In this document: positions 12,038 through 24,344 of the stretch, piece after piece
How positions within the stretch are numbered: position 1 is the stretch's first letter
How the letters are laid out: each line of letters opens with the position of its first letter
Origin: Fomitopsis serialis
Lineage: Eukaryota > Basidiomycota > Agaricomycetes > Polyporales > Fomitopsidaceae
NCBI RefSeq assembly: GCF_022376445.1
Contig: NW_025954974.1
Span: 248,001 to 312,000, forward strand
DNA length: 64,000 bases
Direction of reading: 5' to 3'
The notes under the pieces: generated by a model
The model's input: the letters and a program-made list of their open reading frames with translations, nothing else
Told to the model about the DNA's origin: nothing
Database searches by the model: none
Program-made: the position numbers and the translations under genes

Positions 12038-14042
12038 GTTCTGTAAAAGGCTTTTGTGTTCCTTTGCAAGCGGGGTGCTGTTCGAATCATCCGAGGAGGC
12101 CATATATGGACACTCGCCGCTGCTGTCGACCCGCGCCCGCCTTCGCCGGCATTTATCCGACGGGTCGACGCTCGTCAACAGCCTTCACCAAGTTGAACCA
12201 ACCCGCTCGTTGTCTCCACCGCCCAGTGTGGCATGATGCATGTCTTCTATCATACCTCTGTGCATCGCGACCGTCAGAGGTGGACTGCTCGGTGCACTGT
12301 CCAGGAAGGCACCGACGCACTGGCCTTCGCGGCGAGGTCCCCGGCCGCCCGTCACGATCCTATCTCCTGCCAGGCCACCAACGCCCTCTCGCCTCGCGAT
12401 CGCTCTGGCCAAACTCTCCGCGACAGTCCTAGCTACTGTGCCTTGTCACCGCGGATCTCTTGCTCACTCACGGCTGCCTTCCCGACACATCAACTGCAGA
12501 ACGACTCGCAGGAAGAGTCAGGCTGGGCCTCCGTCTATCTCTTCGTCTTGACACCGGCTTACGACTCAGCTCGTCGTGCGCGTTCACGAGTAGTCACTCA
12601 TGACGCAACCACCGTCAGGTCACGCTCATGAAAGCGACCCTCCTCCGGGCTAATGAGTACGGTGTTACGCTGTATGTCTATTCGTCCGTTGCGCGGGTAG
12701 TACCTGAAGGTAAGTACTGTACGGCTGTCTAACGCTCGTGAGCAATCGTCGTGAGCAGATACGTTATAATTGCCATACATGCCGGCTGACGCTAGCGCAT
12801 CCGCAGTCCTAGTGCGCAAACCGCCCCTTAATAGTTCCATAAGTACGTCGCCCCTTCGTAGTGTCTGACTCGACTTAATGTATCGTATGCTTGCAGGACG
12901 CTTCCATCAGACACGGCTCGTAGGTCCATTCCTTGCTCGCACCTTGCATTGCCTCGCGGGGTCTTCCGAAAAATATCGGCCGCGAAACACCAGGAAACCT
13001 TTGTCCATATCGCTCCCTTCCTTCGTTCAATCCCGCTAGACCTTGTACTTGGTTCGTCATGAGTCGGCTCGTCAATGGACGTCCTTATTATTGACGCAAT
13101 GGTTGCCAGGTGTTTCGGAGTGAACCCCTTCGTGGCGGACCGGACTTGCCAATATCATGGTCGCTGGCGGAGTAATACGGTGACGTTGTGACTGAATGAA
13201 ATATTCGTCCTCGCACTGATGTGTTTGCTCATCAGGTTGCAAGTTTCGTCGCTACTGTATGTCATTTCGCAATGCCATCTCATCAAGCACAACACGATGT
13301 CACTCCCATCGTGCCGTGGCACGTTCCCACTTTGCCATGTTCATGATGAGAATTGGATCATCGCATCAGGACTCAGGAGCTCGTCTGACAACCGTGCCTC
13401 ACCGCCGAACAACCTGCGCCGCTCGTCCCAGCTCGTGGACGGCGTCGCGATGACGATCAGTTTGCTCGTACAATGGTATGTTCGCTTCTCCGCACCACAA
13501 ATTTATTCCATACCGCTGTTCTTCCGTGCGTGTAGCTCGACTAAGTACTATATCAGAGTTCTCTGCTCACCGTCATACAACCGCGAGTCCGAGTCAGCCC
13601 AGAGAGCTATATCATGGCAGGTGTAATCGCACGTCCCCGACACTGCCGACGACCGCACAACCCTCCTCAGCCCATTTCCGCGCGGGCTTCGGGTCAAGGG
13701 ACTCCTGCGCGGCCTGCTCGCCCTCGAGACTCGCGCCTCCCGCGTACTTTGCGCGCGCAGGATGAGCGCTGAGCCCCGGACCTGTGACGCGGCGCGGAGG
13801 GAAGCCTGACCTCCTGCTCGACTCGAGTGGCGGATTAGGTGCTACTCGGGCTGGTAGCAACAGCGCACCACATCTGAGTCGGATGCGATGGGAAGTCACT
13901 GGCAGGCGTGTCGATGATGTTGATGCTCTGACCGTGAGTGCATGTCTGACTAGTCGGTGTCAGTTGAAGGGCACTAGTGCCATAGATGTACCACGCAGTA
14001 ACAAAATGCGGTTGCAGTCCAGAACATGACACGCCCAAGCCA
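12038..14042. other. intergenic, no supported gene
   Basis: Two kilobases between the 5' end of F-box gene B and the tail of the truncated copy C. Several open frames of 70-150 codons occur on both strands, but none shows a motif, codon bias or plausible splicing. The stretch 13600-13900 is richer in GC than its surroundings. I see no RNA gene or repeat. Confidence 0.4.
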
Positions 14043-14110
14043 GCATGAGCGAGACAACTCGGGAGCCTCCTGTGTCTGAGGGTTAATGCATTCGACATTA
14101 CTGGTGTAAG

Positions 14111-15240
14111 TTACAGGTTGAGCGTGAACGTTGAACGATTACGATTTATTTTTGGCCAGTATGCCTGAGGTAGTGCAGGGAGATCCGTCTGGTCAGGCCA
14201 TGGGGTCTTCATCCCGGGCACTCCTTCGTATTTGACGTATTCCACCGAGTCAAGGAGGTCATCTTTGCCTTCAAGTTGCCAATCCTCCTCCTCCTCACAC
14301 ATATGATCCGGGAGATACCCAATCGTGACGTGGAAAAAATGCAGCCGTTCCTTTATTGCGACGAGTGGCCATGGTGCGGTCAACGGGGGATCATCGGACG
14401 ACAAGAGGACGACGATCTGGGATAGCTGTGGACATAGGTGTGGCTGCACGCGCATGGGCCCATCGCGGTTGAGCGCTCTGGCGATGTCTGGTAGACTGCG
14501 ACCAAAGATCGTCAGTCGTTCCAGCGCCGGTACCTCCGGAAGGATAGAGGACCACATCCATGATTGCCACAGGCCATCATCGTCGATGTGGCTCGGAGCC
14601 TCGAGGTATAGCAGATATTGCAATTGAGCCAGATGGAAGTTGCTGGCGAAGCGACCCGCAGGCGCGAGGAGTTCCTTTGTCACGATGACCCCGCCATGTT
14701 GACTGGCGGCGATGACCGACAGTTTTAATTGACCCAAAGTGCGGTGGGATAGTTGTCTGCGATAAAACCTGAGCTGCATCCTGGTAGGCCTCGTAAAGTC
14801 GAAGTCAGATCGAGATAACGTCTCTGGTATCCAGTGCCCATTCGCCTCGGAATCTCCAGTGCTGTTTAACAGGACGACGGCCTGAGGCGGCAAAACCAAC
14901 TTCGAGAATAGAGATGCGATGCCATCCGAGTCGCTGTCAGGGTCGACTTCATGAAGGGAGAACCGCCGGAGATTAGTGAGGTGAACATTCCTCGCTCTGT
15001 CTACGCGAGCTTCCTCAGGCTCTCGCTGTTCGTTCAGCGTTCCCGATAGGATGAGATCCACTAATTGAGGTGTGCTGCTGAGGAGGTCCAGGATTGTCGA
15101 GACTGGATGGGACCAGAGGCAGTGACCTACGAGTAATCGTGTCACGGTGATGAAGTGGTTTGTTGGTACCCATGTGAGGCCACATAACGAGATGCTCCGT
15201 AGACGGGGGGTCGAATCGCCAAGTAACGTGGGGCCTATGG
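14111..15240 (-). pseudogene. 5'-truncated F-box gene C
   Basis: The minus strand keeps one open frame of about 375 codons matching the C-terminal two thirds of F-box protein B: GDSTPRLRSISLCGLTW, WSHPVSTILDLLSSTPQLV, ALERLTIFGRSLPDIA, and a similar ..DLPALPQAYWP ending. Similarity to B stops near 15235-15240. The F-box, the micro-exon and the N-terminal helix are all missing upstream. The frame has no internal stop, so the truncation is probably recent. The 3' flank is also similar to that of B, so B and C arose by local duplication. Confidence 0.75.
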
Positions 15241-15564
15241 TACTACGACTTCAAAGTGCGTGCTAACGGCGCTTATAGTACTGATATGTATACAGCGACC
15301 CCGGATACCTGTACCTAGTGAGCGCTGTCAGTGTCACACATCGAAAACGCCGAGGCGCCTAGATGTCGTGACTAAATGGAATACCCTCCTCCTCCTCCTC
15401 TTGCATAGGACGCAATATAACTCACGTGAAATGTATAACAGAAGTACTGCAGCGTACAACTTCAAGTCGCACATCTGACTTCTGGGAAGTGCTCAATTGC
15501 AGAATTCACCTTCGTTTATATCGTTCTACGGCTACAATCTACTGTCAAGTCTCAAGTGACCCCA
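15241..15564. other. intergenic
   Basis: Spacer between the break point of F-box copy C and the stop of permease 1. It has a (cct)n-like run near 15386-15400. Nothing else is seen. Confidence 0.5.
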
Positions 15565-18000
15565 TCAATCCGACCCCTTGCTATTTACACTCACAGCCAC
15601 ATCGTTCTTCACATCCTCGACCTCGTCACTATCCTCGTCGACGCTCACATTGGCGATGGGGCCCCTGAACCAATGCACCCCGCCGTACACTGGACAATAG
15701 TAGTATGCAAGACAAAGCGCAAGCCATCCCGCGAGGACGACGACCGTGTAATTCATGTCGGGCGCGTCGGGGGCGGGCGACGGGGGGAAGATGAGGATGG
15801 CAATGCTGAAGACCATCCAGAGCAGGGATACAACAGCCACGGGAAAGCCCTGGACATCAAGGCAGCAGGGTCAGACTGGGTGCAGAGATGACGAACGGGA
15901 GTGTGACTTACGAATCGGCCAAGCGTGAACGGGCCAGGCACCCACGCCCTTCCACCTGCGAATCTAGAGCATATCGGGATGATGTACGCGATGTAGAGCC
16001 CGACGACTCCCAAGGCAAATATTGCCGACGTGGCCGCGTCACCGGCGAAGGCCAGTAGCCCAAGCAACGCCGCAACGAATGCAGCGGCCCAAGCGCACGC
16101 GACCGGGGTCTGTGTGCGCGGATGAACGCGGTACAGCAAGCCGGAGAATGGGAGACCCCCATCTCTGGCGAAGGCAAATGTCTGCCGGGAAGACGCGAGG
16201 AGCTGTATGGCTGACAGTTCACGAGCTATTCTCAGCCCAGGGAATGTCAATACGCACCGAACTCGTGCCCATCATGAACCTGCATCGCACAGCTTAGGAG
16301 TCATGCCACAATAATGGCACAGCGGACAAACTCACTGTACAGCTACGACAATGGACCAGACGGCCAGCGTGCCCGTTTGGCCGAGACTGTTGTAAAGAAT
16401 CTATCGCAGAAATCACAGGTCAGCTCAGGTCAGCTCCTGACATGCCACGGCCGTGCTGACCACCGCCATTGGTTGTCCAATAGGACTGTCCATGATGTTC
16501 TCAATATCGGTGCCCATGTAGAAGGCCAACACGACATTAATTGCTATCAGATATAGCTCGGGTCAAACCTTGCCATGATCATTCTCAAGGGAAGACGTAC
16601 CCCAGCCCATGACCCCCGCCACAACTGTCGCACCAACGAGTCCTCGAGGAACTGACAGTCGTGCGTTCGACGCCTCCTCACTGATGTGCAGAGATGAATC
16701 AAAGCCGGCTGTGGTCATCGTGTAACACATCAGGCACTACCTTCGAGAAGTGAGATTGGCTTGGACTGACAGATTGTCCAAAGGGGCGCAAGGAAGCTGA
16801 GGACGAATGCGAAGCCATCGGGCCAGCCACTGTCTGTAATGCGTGGATCAGGTCCGCGATGAGTAACAGAACACGATGTTCATACAATTGACGAAACCCG
16901 TGAAGGCATATGTCGCGCTGTTCTTGAATTCAGCTGGTGTAGCTGCCGGGAGCGCGATGATGATAGCGAGACAGAGCCTGCGATCATGAGGTACGCCGAT
17001 GGTCAGCTCCTTGCTCTATTCGAGGACAGTCGCTTACAATATGTTCAGAACAACGTATACTGTCTGGAGCTTAGCGACGATGGACGTTGCCAGAGAGGTG
17101 ATTGCTGCGTGAAGGATCAGTATTAAGAGAAATACCGCGCTAATGAGGTGCACGGACACATGTAAGTCAGACATCCGCGGATCGGTGAATGAGACTCACT
17201 AGGTTTGTCCCGTCGTTGCAGACCACGTCTGTCCAGATCCGATGCTGACTGCTGCCTTTGTCGCATATACGCACAGATGAGTGACACTGATGTTGATAAG
17301 AGGTAGAACCCTTACCATGAGCTGAACAGCACATCCCCAATCAACGGACGAAACTCCAGCAATCAACCCGATGGTGTTCGAGTCTGTTGTCGTCCCTTGG
17401 AGTAAGTAATCTACACTTCTCACAAAATCAAGGTCGACTCACATCCGACGATCCATGAAAGCAGTCTCCGCCATCGGGGCGACGCGAACTTGAACGACCA
17501 GTAGTAGAGGCCACCGGACGTTGGCGCCGCGGAACCGAGTTCGCCGAGTGAAAGCGTGATCAAGAGGAGGAAGAAGCTGCAGATACCCCACTGAAAGCGC
17601 GACACGGCGTCAGCGACGTTCTATGGTTATCCGCACAGTAGAGATGGTAGACAATTGATATCACTTACGCCCCACACCATCGCCACTGGACCCCCGTACG
17701 GTAATGCATAAACAAAGACAGACCTAGAGGAAAGGTTAACGCGACTGTAAGGCTGTACCCTAAAGTGTTGTGACCGCACGCGATGGAGGGGAATAGGCCG
17801 AAGATGCTGAAGACAAGTCCGAAGACCTGCAAGGGCGAGAATGCCCGCTTGAACTCTTGTTTATACCCAAGTCGAGCAAGCTCGAGCGCATCCTCGTCGG
17901 CCTGTCTCTGTTTCCTAATCCAGAGTGAAGATGAGCTTCATGCCGTAATGTCGGCGTGAGGCGACAGCACGTACTGATCTTCCTTCTCCGTGATCCCCAT
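15565..18000 (-). CDS. amino-acid/GABA-type permease 1 (APC superfamily)
   Basis: Minus strand, about 15 small exons, about 530 aa. Every junction I checked keeps the frame. Landmarks in order: MGITEKEDQ (exon 17975-18000), ALELARLGYKQEFKRAFSPL, ALPYGGPVAMVWG, GELGSAAPTSGGLYYWSFKF, SNTIGLIAGV, GFDSSLHISEEASNA, MDSPIGQPMA, SSRQTFAFARDGGLPFS, and the last exon with PDAPDMNYTVVVL and YYYCPVYGGVHWFRGP. These are typical of fungal permeases of the UGA4/GABA and amino-acid type: 12-helix proton symporters of the plasma or vacuolar membrane. The exact substrate is not readable. The tail is acidic. It is a tandem paralogue of the next gene upstream (18770-21175), with the same strand and the same intron positions. 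Start ATG 18000 gives the conserved N-terminus. Confidence 0.85.
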
Positions 18001-18123
18001 CACTAGACAAAGTCGGAAGATGTGAGGGACGTTGAAGTGGAGGAGGAGGATGCTATCGCGGAAGCAAGTCGTGTCCAAGACAGTACATATGGACTCGATA
18101 CGCACCACGATCCGTCACGAAGG

Positions 18124-18240
18124 TCACTTCTTATCGTCTCCCACTCCATTTGGCTGCTTCTTCCTGGGACTCCAGCTGTCCAGAATAAAACCGCCCGCGA
18201 GCATTAGCAGATAGAAGCCCGTCAGTAAGGTTGTGCCAGC
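18124..18240 (-). other. possible remnant of a small membrane protein C-terminus
   Basis: Just upstream of permease 1, the minus strand reads one transmembrane-like segment (LLTGFYLLMLAGGFIL) followed by a basic, hydrophilic tail and a stop at 18124. The composition looks like a real protein end rather than chance, but the part upstream is not recognisable. Not identified. Confidence 0.25.
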
Positions 18241-18769
18241 TTGAGCGCGCTCGGGCCCTGAAGAAGTCACGGTTTGTGCCCTGCATCCTAGCACTGCGTA
18301 TCATGCTATCATGACCGAAGCATCAGTTTGACGTCGAACTTGAGGCTCATTCGAGAGAACACTGTCATGTAGCGCACAGAGGCGAACCACCGTTGCGCCA
18401 CCGGTACCTTGCCGGTACCTGTGATACGGTACGCAAGTTAAAGTAGCGCCCGTGACCGCTCACTAGTACTGTCCTGCAAGGAACGCAGTGCGGCTCAGGA
18501 ACTCATCGTGCTGTACCGACATCGGTTCTGGTTGAGCTACATCGAACCTCGACATGATAATTTGAGTAAGCGGCTGTACTCGTCTGCAGTAAGTACCGGC
18601 GTCTCGGGAACCCTAGTATCATCTACGTACTTACTTACAATCCGAACTGAACGTGCCTCGAATCCGGCCTGTACTGTAGCATCATGTAACTTAGCTGGCT
18701 CATAATGACATGAATATCTAGCGCCATACTAGAAGAAGCAACGGAGTCAATCATGACACCGTCACCGCC
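18241..18769. other. intergenic between the two permeases
   Basis: Holds the distal promoter of permease 1 and the 3' end of permease 2. A short direct repeat ggtaccttgccggtacct occurs near 18402-18420. No gene is seen. Confidence 0.4.
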
Positions 18770-21175
18770 TCAAAGTTTCTCGCCGTCGTCGATACTGCTC
18801 GTGCTCGTGTCCACTGCTCCCTTCGTAGGATCTTCGCTCTTTGCAATTGTTTCATCTTCCCCAATGTCAATATTAGCGATGGGCCCCTTGAACCAGTGGA
18901 CTCCACCGTATCTGGGCAAGTAGTAGTATCCCAAGCAGAGCGCGAGCCATGCGGCGAGCACGACAACCGTGTAGTTCATGTCTGGGGCGTCGGGTGCAGG
19001 TGAAGTGGGGAATATGAGAATGGTGATGCCAAAAATCAGCCAGAGCAACGAAACAGCCGCTACGGGGAGGCCCTATGTACCCAGAAGCGAATAGATGGGA
19101 ATTAATACGATGTGCAGTGCCGATGAATCCGACGTACCATTCTGCCGAGGTCGAAAGGGCCGGGAACCCACGCCTTTCTACCAGCAAACCGACATGCGAT
19201 CGGGACCATATAGGCAATGTAGAGTCCCACAACGCCCAGTTCGAACAGAGCAGACGTGGCTGCATCACCGGCGAACGCCAACAGGCCGAGCAAAGCGGAG
19301 CTAAATGCGACGGCGAAGGCACATCTGATCGGCGTTTGGGTGCGAGGATTTACTCGGTAGAGGAACCCCGAAAAAGGTAGACCGCCATCACGGGCAAATG
19401 CGAACGTCTGGCGAGAAGAGGCAACAAGCTACACGTAACATGGTCAGCTCCGAATCGCTACATGCAGCGTCATGGCTTGAACTGAGACTCACAGAGCTCA
19501 TGCCCACCATGTATCTGGACGGCATAAATCTCAGCCCTGCTGTGAAGACGCGAAGAGAGGGACGTACTGCACCACAACAACAATGGACCATATGGCTAGC
19601 ATACCTTTCTGACCGAAACTGTTCAACAAAATCTGGGATACTAGGTCAAGCCCGTACCCATCACACGATAGCGTTCCGCACTCACAGCTGCCATCGGCTG
19701 TCCTATCGGGCTGTCCAGGAGGCCCTCAATATCCTGGCCCATGTTGAATGCCAGTACAACGTTGATTGCTGGTTCCACAGCGTCAGCGTCACTGGAGAAA
19801 CGTACTACTACCACCACTCACCCCATCCCATCACACCTGCGAGGGCGGTTGCACCGACGAGTCCGAGAGGTACGGCGATTCGAGCATTGTTCGTCTCCTC
19901 ACTGATATGGAGAGACGAGTCGAAGCCGGCTACGTAACTCGTAGGGTCAGCGTTAGCAGCTGTGGGATAATTGACGATAGGCTCGCACAGATCGTCCACA
20001 GCGGCGCGAGGAAACTTAGAATGAAGGCAAAACCGTTCGTCCATCCGCTGTCTGCAAAACCTTAGTGTCAGTGAGAAATAGAAACATTCGGTTATCAAAC
20101 TCACAATTGACAAATCCTGTAAAAGCATAGCTCGCATTGTTCTTGAACTCCGCCGGCGTTGCGACCGGCAGCGCAACGATGATCGCCAAGCAAAGTCTAG
20201 ACATACGCAACACCGTTTAGGATCTTTCATACTGCTGAAACAAACGAAGGGACTTACACAATGTTAAGAACGACGTAGATGGTCTGAAGGTGTGCGACAA
20301 CCGAAGTGGTCAGTGAGGTAGTGGCAGCATGCAAGAATAGAAGGAGCAAGAAGACGGCGCTGAGAAACCATGTGTCAGTATAAGAGATCTCAACGTCAGA
20401 TGCCACCCACTATGTCTGCCCTGTTGTTGCAGACCATGTTTGACCGGAACCAATGCTGACCGCCGCCTAGGGACGTGGTTAGCGCGATTAAATGTGAACC
20501 ATATCGAAGTCTGAGCGACTTACCATCAACTGAACAGCACATCCCCATTCAGTAGATGCGACACCAGCAACGAGACCGATCGTGTTCGAATCTGTACAGG
20601 CCACAGATCCGCAGGATCATCAGCATCCGGTTGTGTGAATCCAGTGAAGGACCTACATCCGACGATCCACGAGATCAGTCTGCGCCATCGTGGTGATGCA
20701 AACTTGAACGACCAGTAATAAAGACCTCCCGAAGTAGGTGCAGCAGAACCAAGTTCGGCAAGCGACATAGTCACCAACAGAATGAAGAAGCTGCACACTC
20801 CCCACTGCAGGCGTATTGAGTCAATGCCTTACAATAATGATATCCACAGCTACTCACGCCCCAAACCATAGCTACAGGACCTCCGTTGGGAAGTGCATAT
20901 ACCAGAACTGATCTGCACAACGTGGAGATCGTGAGTCACCGGCACACGGCACACGTAGTGGCAAACGAGAAACGTACGAGATCGAGGAGAACAGCCCAAA
21001 TATGCTGAACACGAGTGCAAATACGTGTATCGGAGAGAAAGCACGCTTGAACTCCTGCTTGTATCCAAGTCGCGCGAGCTCAAGCGCGTCCGCCGCTGCT
21101 TGATCCTGCTTCCTAGGGTGTGTTCGTAGTCAGATCCTCGCGCATCCGTTGTTCAAATGACCGTACATACTGCAT
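18770..21175 (-). CDS. amino-acid/GABA-type permease 2 (APC superfamily)
   Basis: Minus strand, tandem paralogue of permease 1 with the same series of about 15 exons and about 520 aa. Landmarks: ALELARLGYKQEFKRAFSPI, ALPNGGPVAMVWG, AELGSAAPTSGGLYYWSFKF, SNTIGLVAGVASTEWG, GFDSSLHISEETNNA, LLDSPIGQPMAA, SSRQTFAFARDGGLPFS, and the final exon with PDAPDMNYTVVVL and YYYLPRYGGVHWFKGP. All junctions keep the frame, so the gene looks functional. The 5' end is weak: the conserved second exon (from about 21114 downward) can only be joined to an ATG at 21175 that leaves a 5-nt first exon, against 26 nt in permease 1. The real start may lie elsewhere. Confidence 0.8.
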
Positions 21176-21786
21176 CGTGTCACCGAGGAGTCAATATGGC
21201 CCAAGAACTGGCGGGGAAACACGAACGGGTTGGTGCGAGTCCACTATATATACCTAAGTGTATATATCTGCCGCGTCTTTTGAACTGAAATGACCGAGGC
21301 AATCAGCAAGCCGGTGTATCAGTGACGTTGAAGGATCAACACCGTGATTCACGCTGATTCGGAATCACCGGCCTCGCGTCTGCGTCTCCTGGAAGTGAGA
21401 CCCCGGTGAAGTCTGAGTGCAAGAACTCTCCGGTGCGCCAACGTTGCATCAACGGTAGATAAGTAGAGTACAACCGTGTCCGAGTCTGGCAGGCGCGCGC
21501 TCGTAATCAGCTGCAACGCATAATACTAAGACTAGCGCACTATTAGTATGCAGCTGGGTAGGGTGTGACGAAGTGAGCATAGCATTACTGCCATGCAGAA
21601 GTTTGCACAGATAGTGGACGTTTGAACGTGTGAGCAATGGGTAACATGGTGGCAGCAGACCGAACGCGTCGAAATCGCAAGCGTCACGGTCTTGGCAGTG
21701 CTGGTCACGTATGGCTACGGTAACACGCATCATCACTGCGTACCGGTACAGCTGAGTTAGTAATACACATCCATAGTGCATACCTG
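21176..21786. other. intergenic
   Basis: Upstream region of permease 2 and end of the duplicated block that contains F-box gene F. A TA-rich run (ctatatatacctaagtgtat) near 21243 could be the permease 2 TATA region. Nothing else is seen. Confidence 0.4.
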
Positions 21787-24010
21787 CCTCGTAGGGACAA
21801 GTGAAGATCAGAGACGATGTAGTTCAATACCAGATCCGGCAGCTTCCTCAACAGCAGGGCCTAAGAGCGAGAGACAAAAGCCGCCGCGGCCACAGATGCC
21901 AGCTCTAAAAGCTACTCCACTTCTCCAGCAAATCTGCTCCACATCTCGAGTTGTCTCTTCCACTTGGGCAGAGGCCACGATGGCCAGAAGGAGTGTGGGT
22001 CGGCACTGCAAACAGGCGGCATCTCCATATGTGGCATTTCGGTATGGGACACGTACTCGACAGAATCGAAGAACGCGTCGAGTTCCGTTGCATAGACGCG
22101 TTCCTTCTTGAAACCTGGGAGATAACCAATTTTGACCTTGAACATGCGGCGAGGGAGGGAGCGCAGGATGGTAGTGAGTGGCCTGAGGATGGATACTGGG
22201 CTAGACGAACGCCCGTTGAGCAGGACGTGCACCGAAGACAGTCGCGGGCAAAGTGTGTCCTGGGCGAAAATCAATGATTGGCAAAACCGGCTGAAGGTCT
22301 TGTCGGACATCGTCAGAGACTCAAGTGCCGGCATGCGCCGCATGAGGCTGACCAAGTCTGATGAGGAGAAGCCAAGTTCGTCGTTTGAAAGCTCGATGAT
22401 CCATGCCTCGCGGATCAGGGATGTATCGACTTGGGCCGGTATCCTAACAGAGGATGTGAGCCGTACAGGTCCTACGCTCGTGGTGATAGTCTCCTTCCAC
22501 TCTGCGCCTGGCGGGACCACGATGTTCATGTTTTCACATAGAACACCTGAAGACGGATCGGCGACAATGCAATGGGTCTGGCGAGGGGTTACGTATCGCG
22601 AGGTGCCTGGGGCGGTGCGTGGCGTGGTGCGCAGAAGATAGATCTTGGACCACTGATCGGCGCGCGAGCCCCTCGATCTCTGGATGTCATCCAGTATAAG
22701 AGGATCTCGTAAGTCCGAGCCGCCGTACATCGAGACCGAGGTGCATGCGCCGAGTTCTATGCTTCTGATGATTGTACGAGATGGTTTGCTGCATGTGGAC
22801 GACAACGTAAGTCGCTGCAGCCTTCCAAGACGAGGTTTAGGCCTATGAGTACCCTCGTCCTCGAAAGGGCAGTCCATCTTGTCCAATACCAAGTCGACAA
22901 GGTTGGGTGTCCCGCTGAGGAGCGAAGCGAGCGCAATCAACGGTCTTGACCAGTTGCAGTTGTGAAGATACAACTGTCTGAGGGTGCTGAACTTGTTCGC
23001 TGGGCGCCAGGTGATCTTGGATAGGTAAAGGCGGAAGAGACGCGGAGCGTCCCCTTGGAACAGCAAGAGCTGGGTATCACCGCCCGCTTGCTCCCGGTAT
23101 GTCTGGTAACCCTGGGTGATGTCGGCGACCCGTAACACGGGCGCCGGGAAATCGAAATAGTCGAATACCTCGTTCGACCATCTGACGTGTGCGACGATCT
23201 CCCCGACACGAGAACCGTCGGACACGAGCTTGGATTTCAACCATGGGTCAAGCCCGCTGTCCAAGCCCATACTCACCCTCAGGTCGGCGCCAGTGGATCT
23301 TGCGAAAAACAGATCCCTCAATTGCGGAGGTGTGTCAAGGGTAAGGTCGCTCCACAGAAAGGGTGTTCGCAAGGAAAGCTCTCGCCAGTGACGGCAGACA
23401 CGCGTCAAGCGAAGCGCGGGAGAGCTATTCCGCGTGTGCGAGAGCACATCTTCGGAAGACCACGCTCGTTCGAGCGCGTAGGGTTCATACGAGTCGCCGT
23501 AGTCGCGATACGCAACCACCCGCTCGATTATCATCTTGAATATAGCGGGTGGCAAACGATTGATCGCAACTCTCGAATTTGCAATGGATTTGAGCAGCCG
23601 ACTGCAAGAAGCGAGGATCGTTATAGCGTTCGCCACCTTGACGACGCACCATCAGCAAACTGTGCTCGTTCAGATTCATTTTTCTATCATACCTCGTCAT
23701 TGCTGAAGTAATGATACCTTGGTCAACAGCTATCACATCTCAAAAACGTCAAGGCTTACTCTAAGAGACGGTGTTCTTGTTCAACCTTGAGCGGTAAGGT
23801 TCCAATTAGGTCCCTTAGCGACGTCATCCTGGTGTGCATTCTGAGTAAGTCGAGTAGGGTAGCAATCAACAGGTTATCGTACCTGGTAGCCGTTCAGAAT
23901 AGCTCAATCCAAGTTCGAGCACGGTCACAGTACATAGCCTGGTGTGCGGCGTGAGTCACAAAACAAGCGAGCGCTTGAGCGAAGATCGAGTCGTCATCTC
24001 CCAATATGGC
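21787..24010. repeat. segmental duplication, copy 1 (inverted partner at 54770-57015)
   Basis: This block, including F-box gene F, its 3' flank (to gggacaagtgaagatcag) and its 5' flank (to caagcgagcgcttgagcg), is repeated in reverse orientation at about 54770-57015. Both coding and non-coding parts align closely. The flanks outside do not. Confidence 0.75.
21912..23839 (-). CDS. F-box protein F
   Basis: Minus strand, three exons: 23760-23839, the micro-exon 23693-23702 (CAATGACGAG) and 21912-23636; 604 aa. Exon 1 encodes MHTRMTSLRDLIGTLPLKV. The last exon begins with GTG in frame (VANAITILASCSRLLKSI). The F-box region is NRLPPAIFKMIIERVVAY, then RVCRHWRELSLRTPFLWSDL. Leucine-rich segments follow (LRQLYLHNCNWSRP, GTPNLVDLVLDKMD). 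The end motif is VEYVSHTEMPHMEMPPVC then DPHSFWPSWPLPKW. It is a likely SCF adaptor with unknown target. F, G and the broken H form one subfamily. F is the intact partner of H in the inverted duplication. Confidence 0.8.
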
Positions 24011-24344
24011 AAGTTCCTACTTATTGAATCTAGTGTTCAGTCCTCCTTCGAATTCGAATCGCGTACTGACAATGAAGTTGAATATAACTGCATGGCTCAA
24101 ATACATCCGACGACTCGAAATTTGGTGTCAAACCTGAAGTGGGCTCGACCTCGTTTGCCACGGCGGACCACTGGCAAGTTTTGCTGAGGCGCAATGTGGT
24201 CACCGCCGGTCCTATGTATCACGACATATAAGAAGCACGGCGATTGTGTACTGCTGCGAGTCGGGACATATATGGGTTGGGGGACGAAACAACGGGCGGC
24301 TGCGAATTTATCCCATCCGACGACGAGACAGCCCGGCTACTCTG
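24011..24344. other. intergenic between F-box genes F and G
   Basis: Spacer carrying the distal upstream sequence of gene F and the 3' flank of gene G. No gene or repeat is recognised. Confidence 0.4.

Noticed and set aside
12038..13900. Several 70-150-codon frames in the 2-kb gap after F-box gene B
   Set aside because: No motif, no splice structure and no similarity to anything else in the window.
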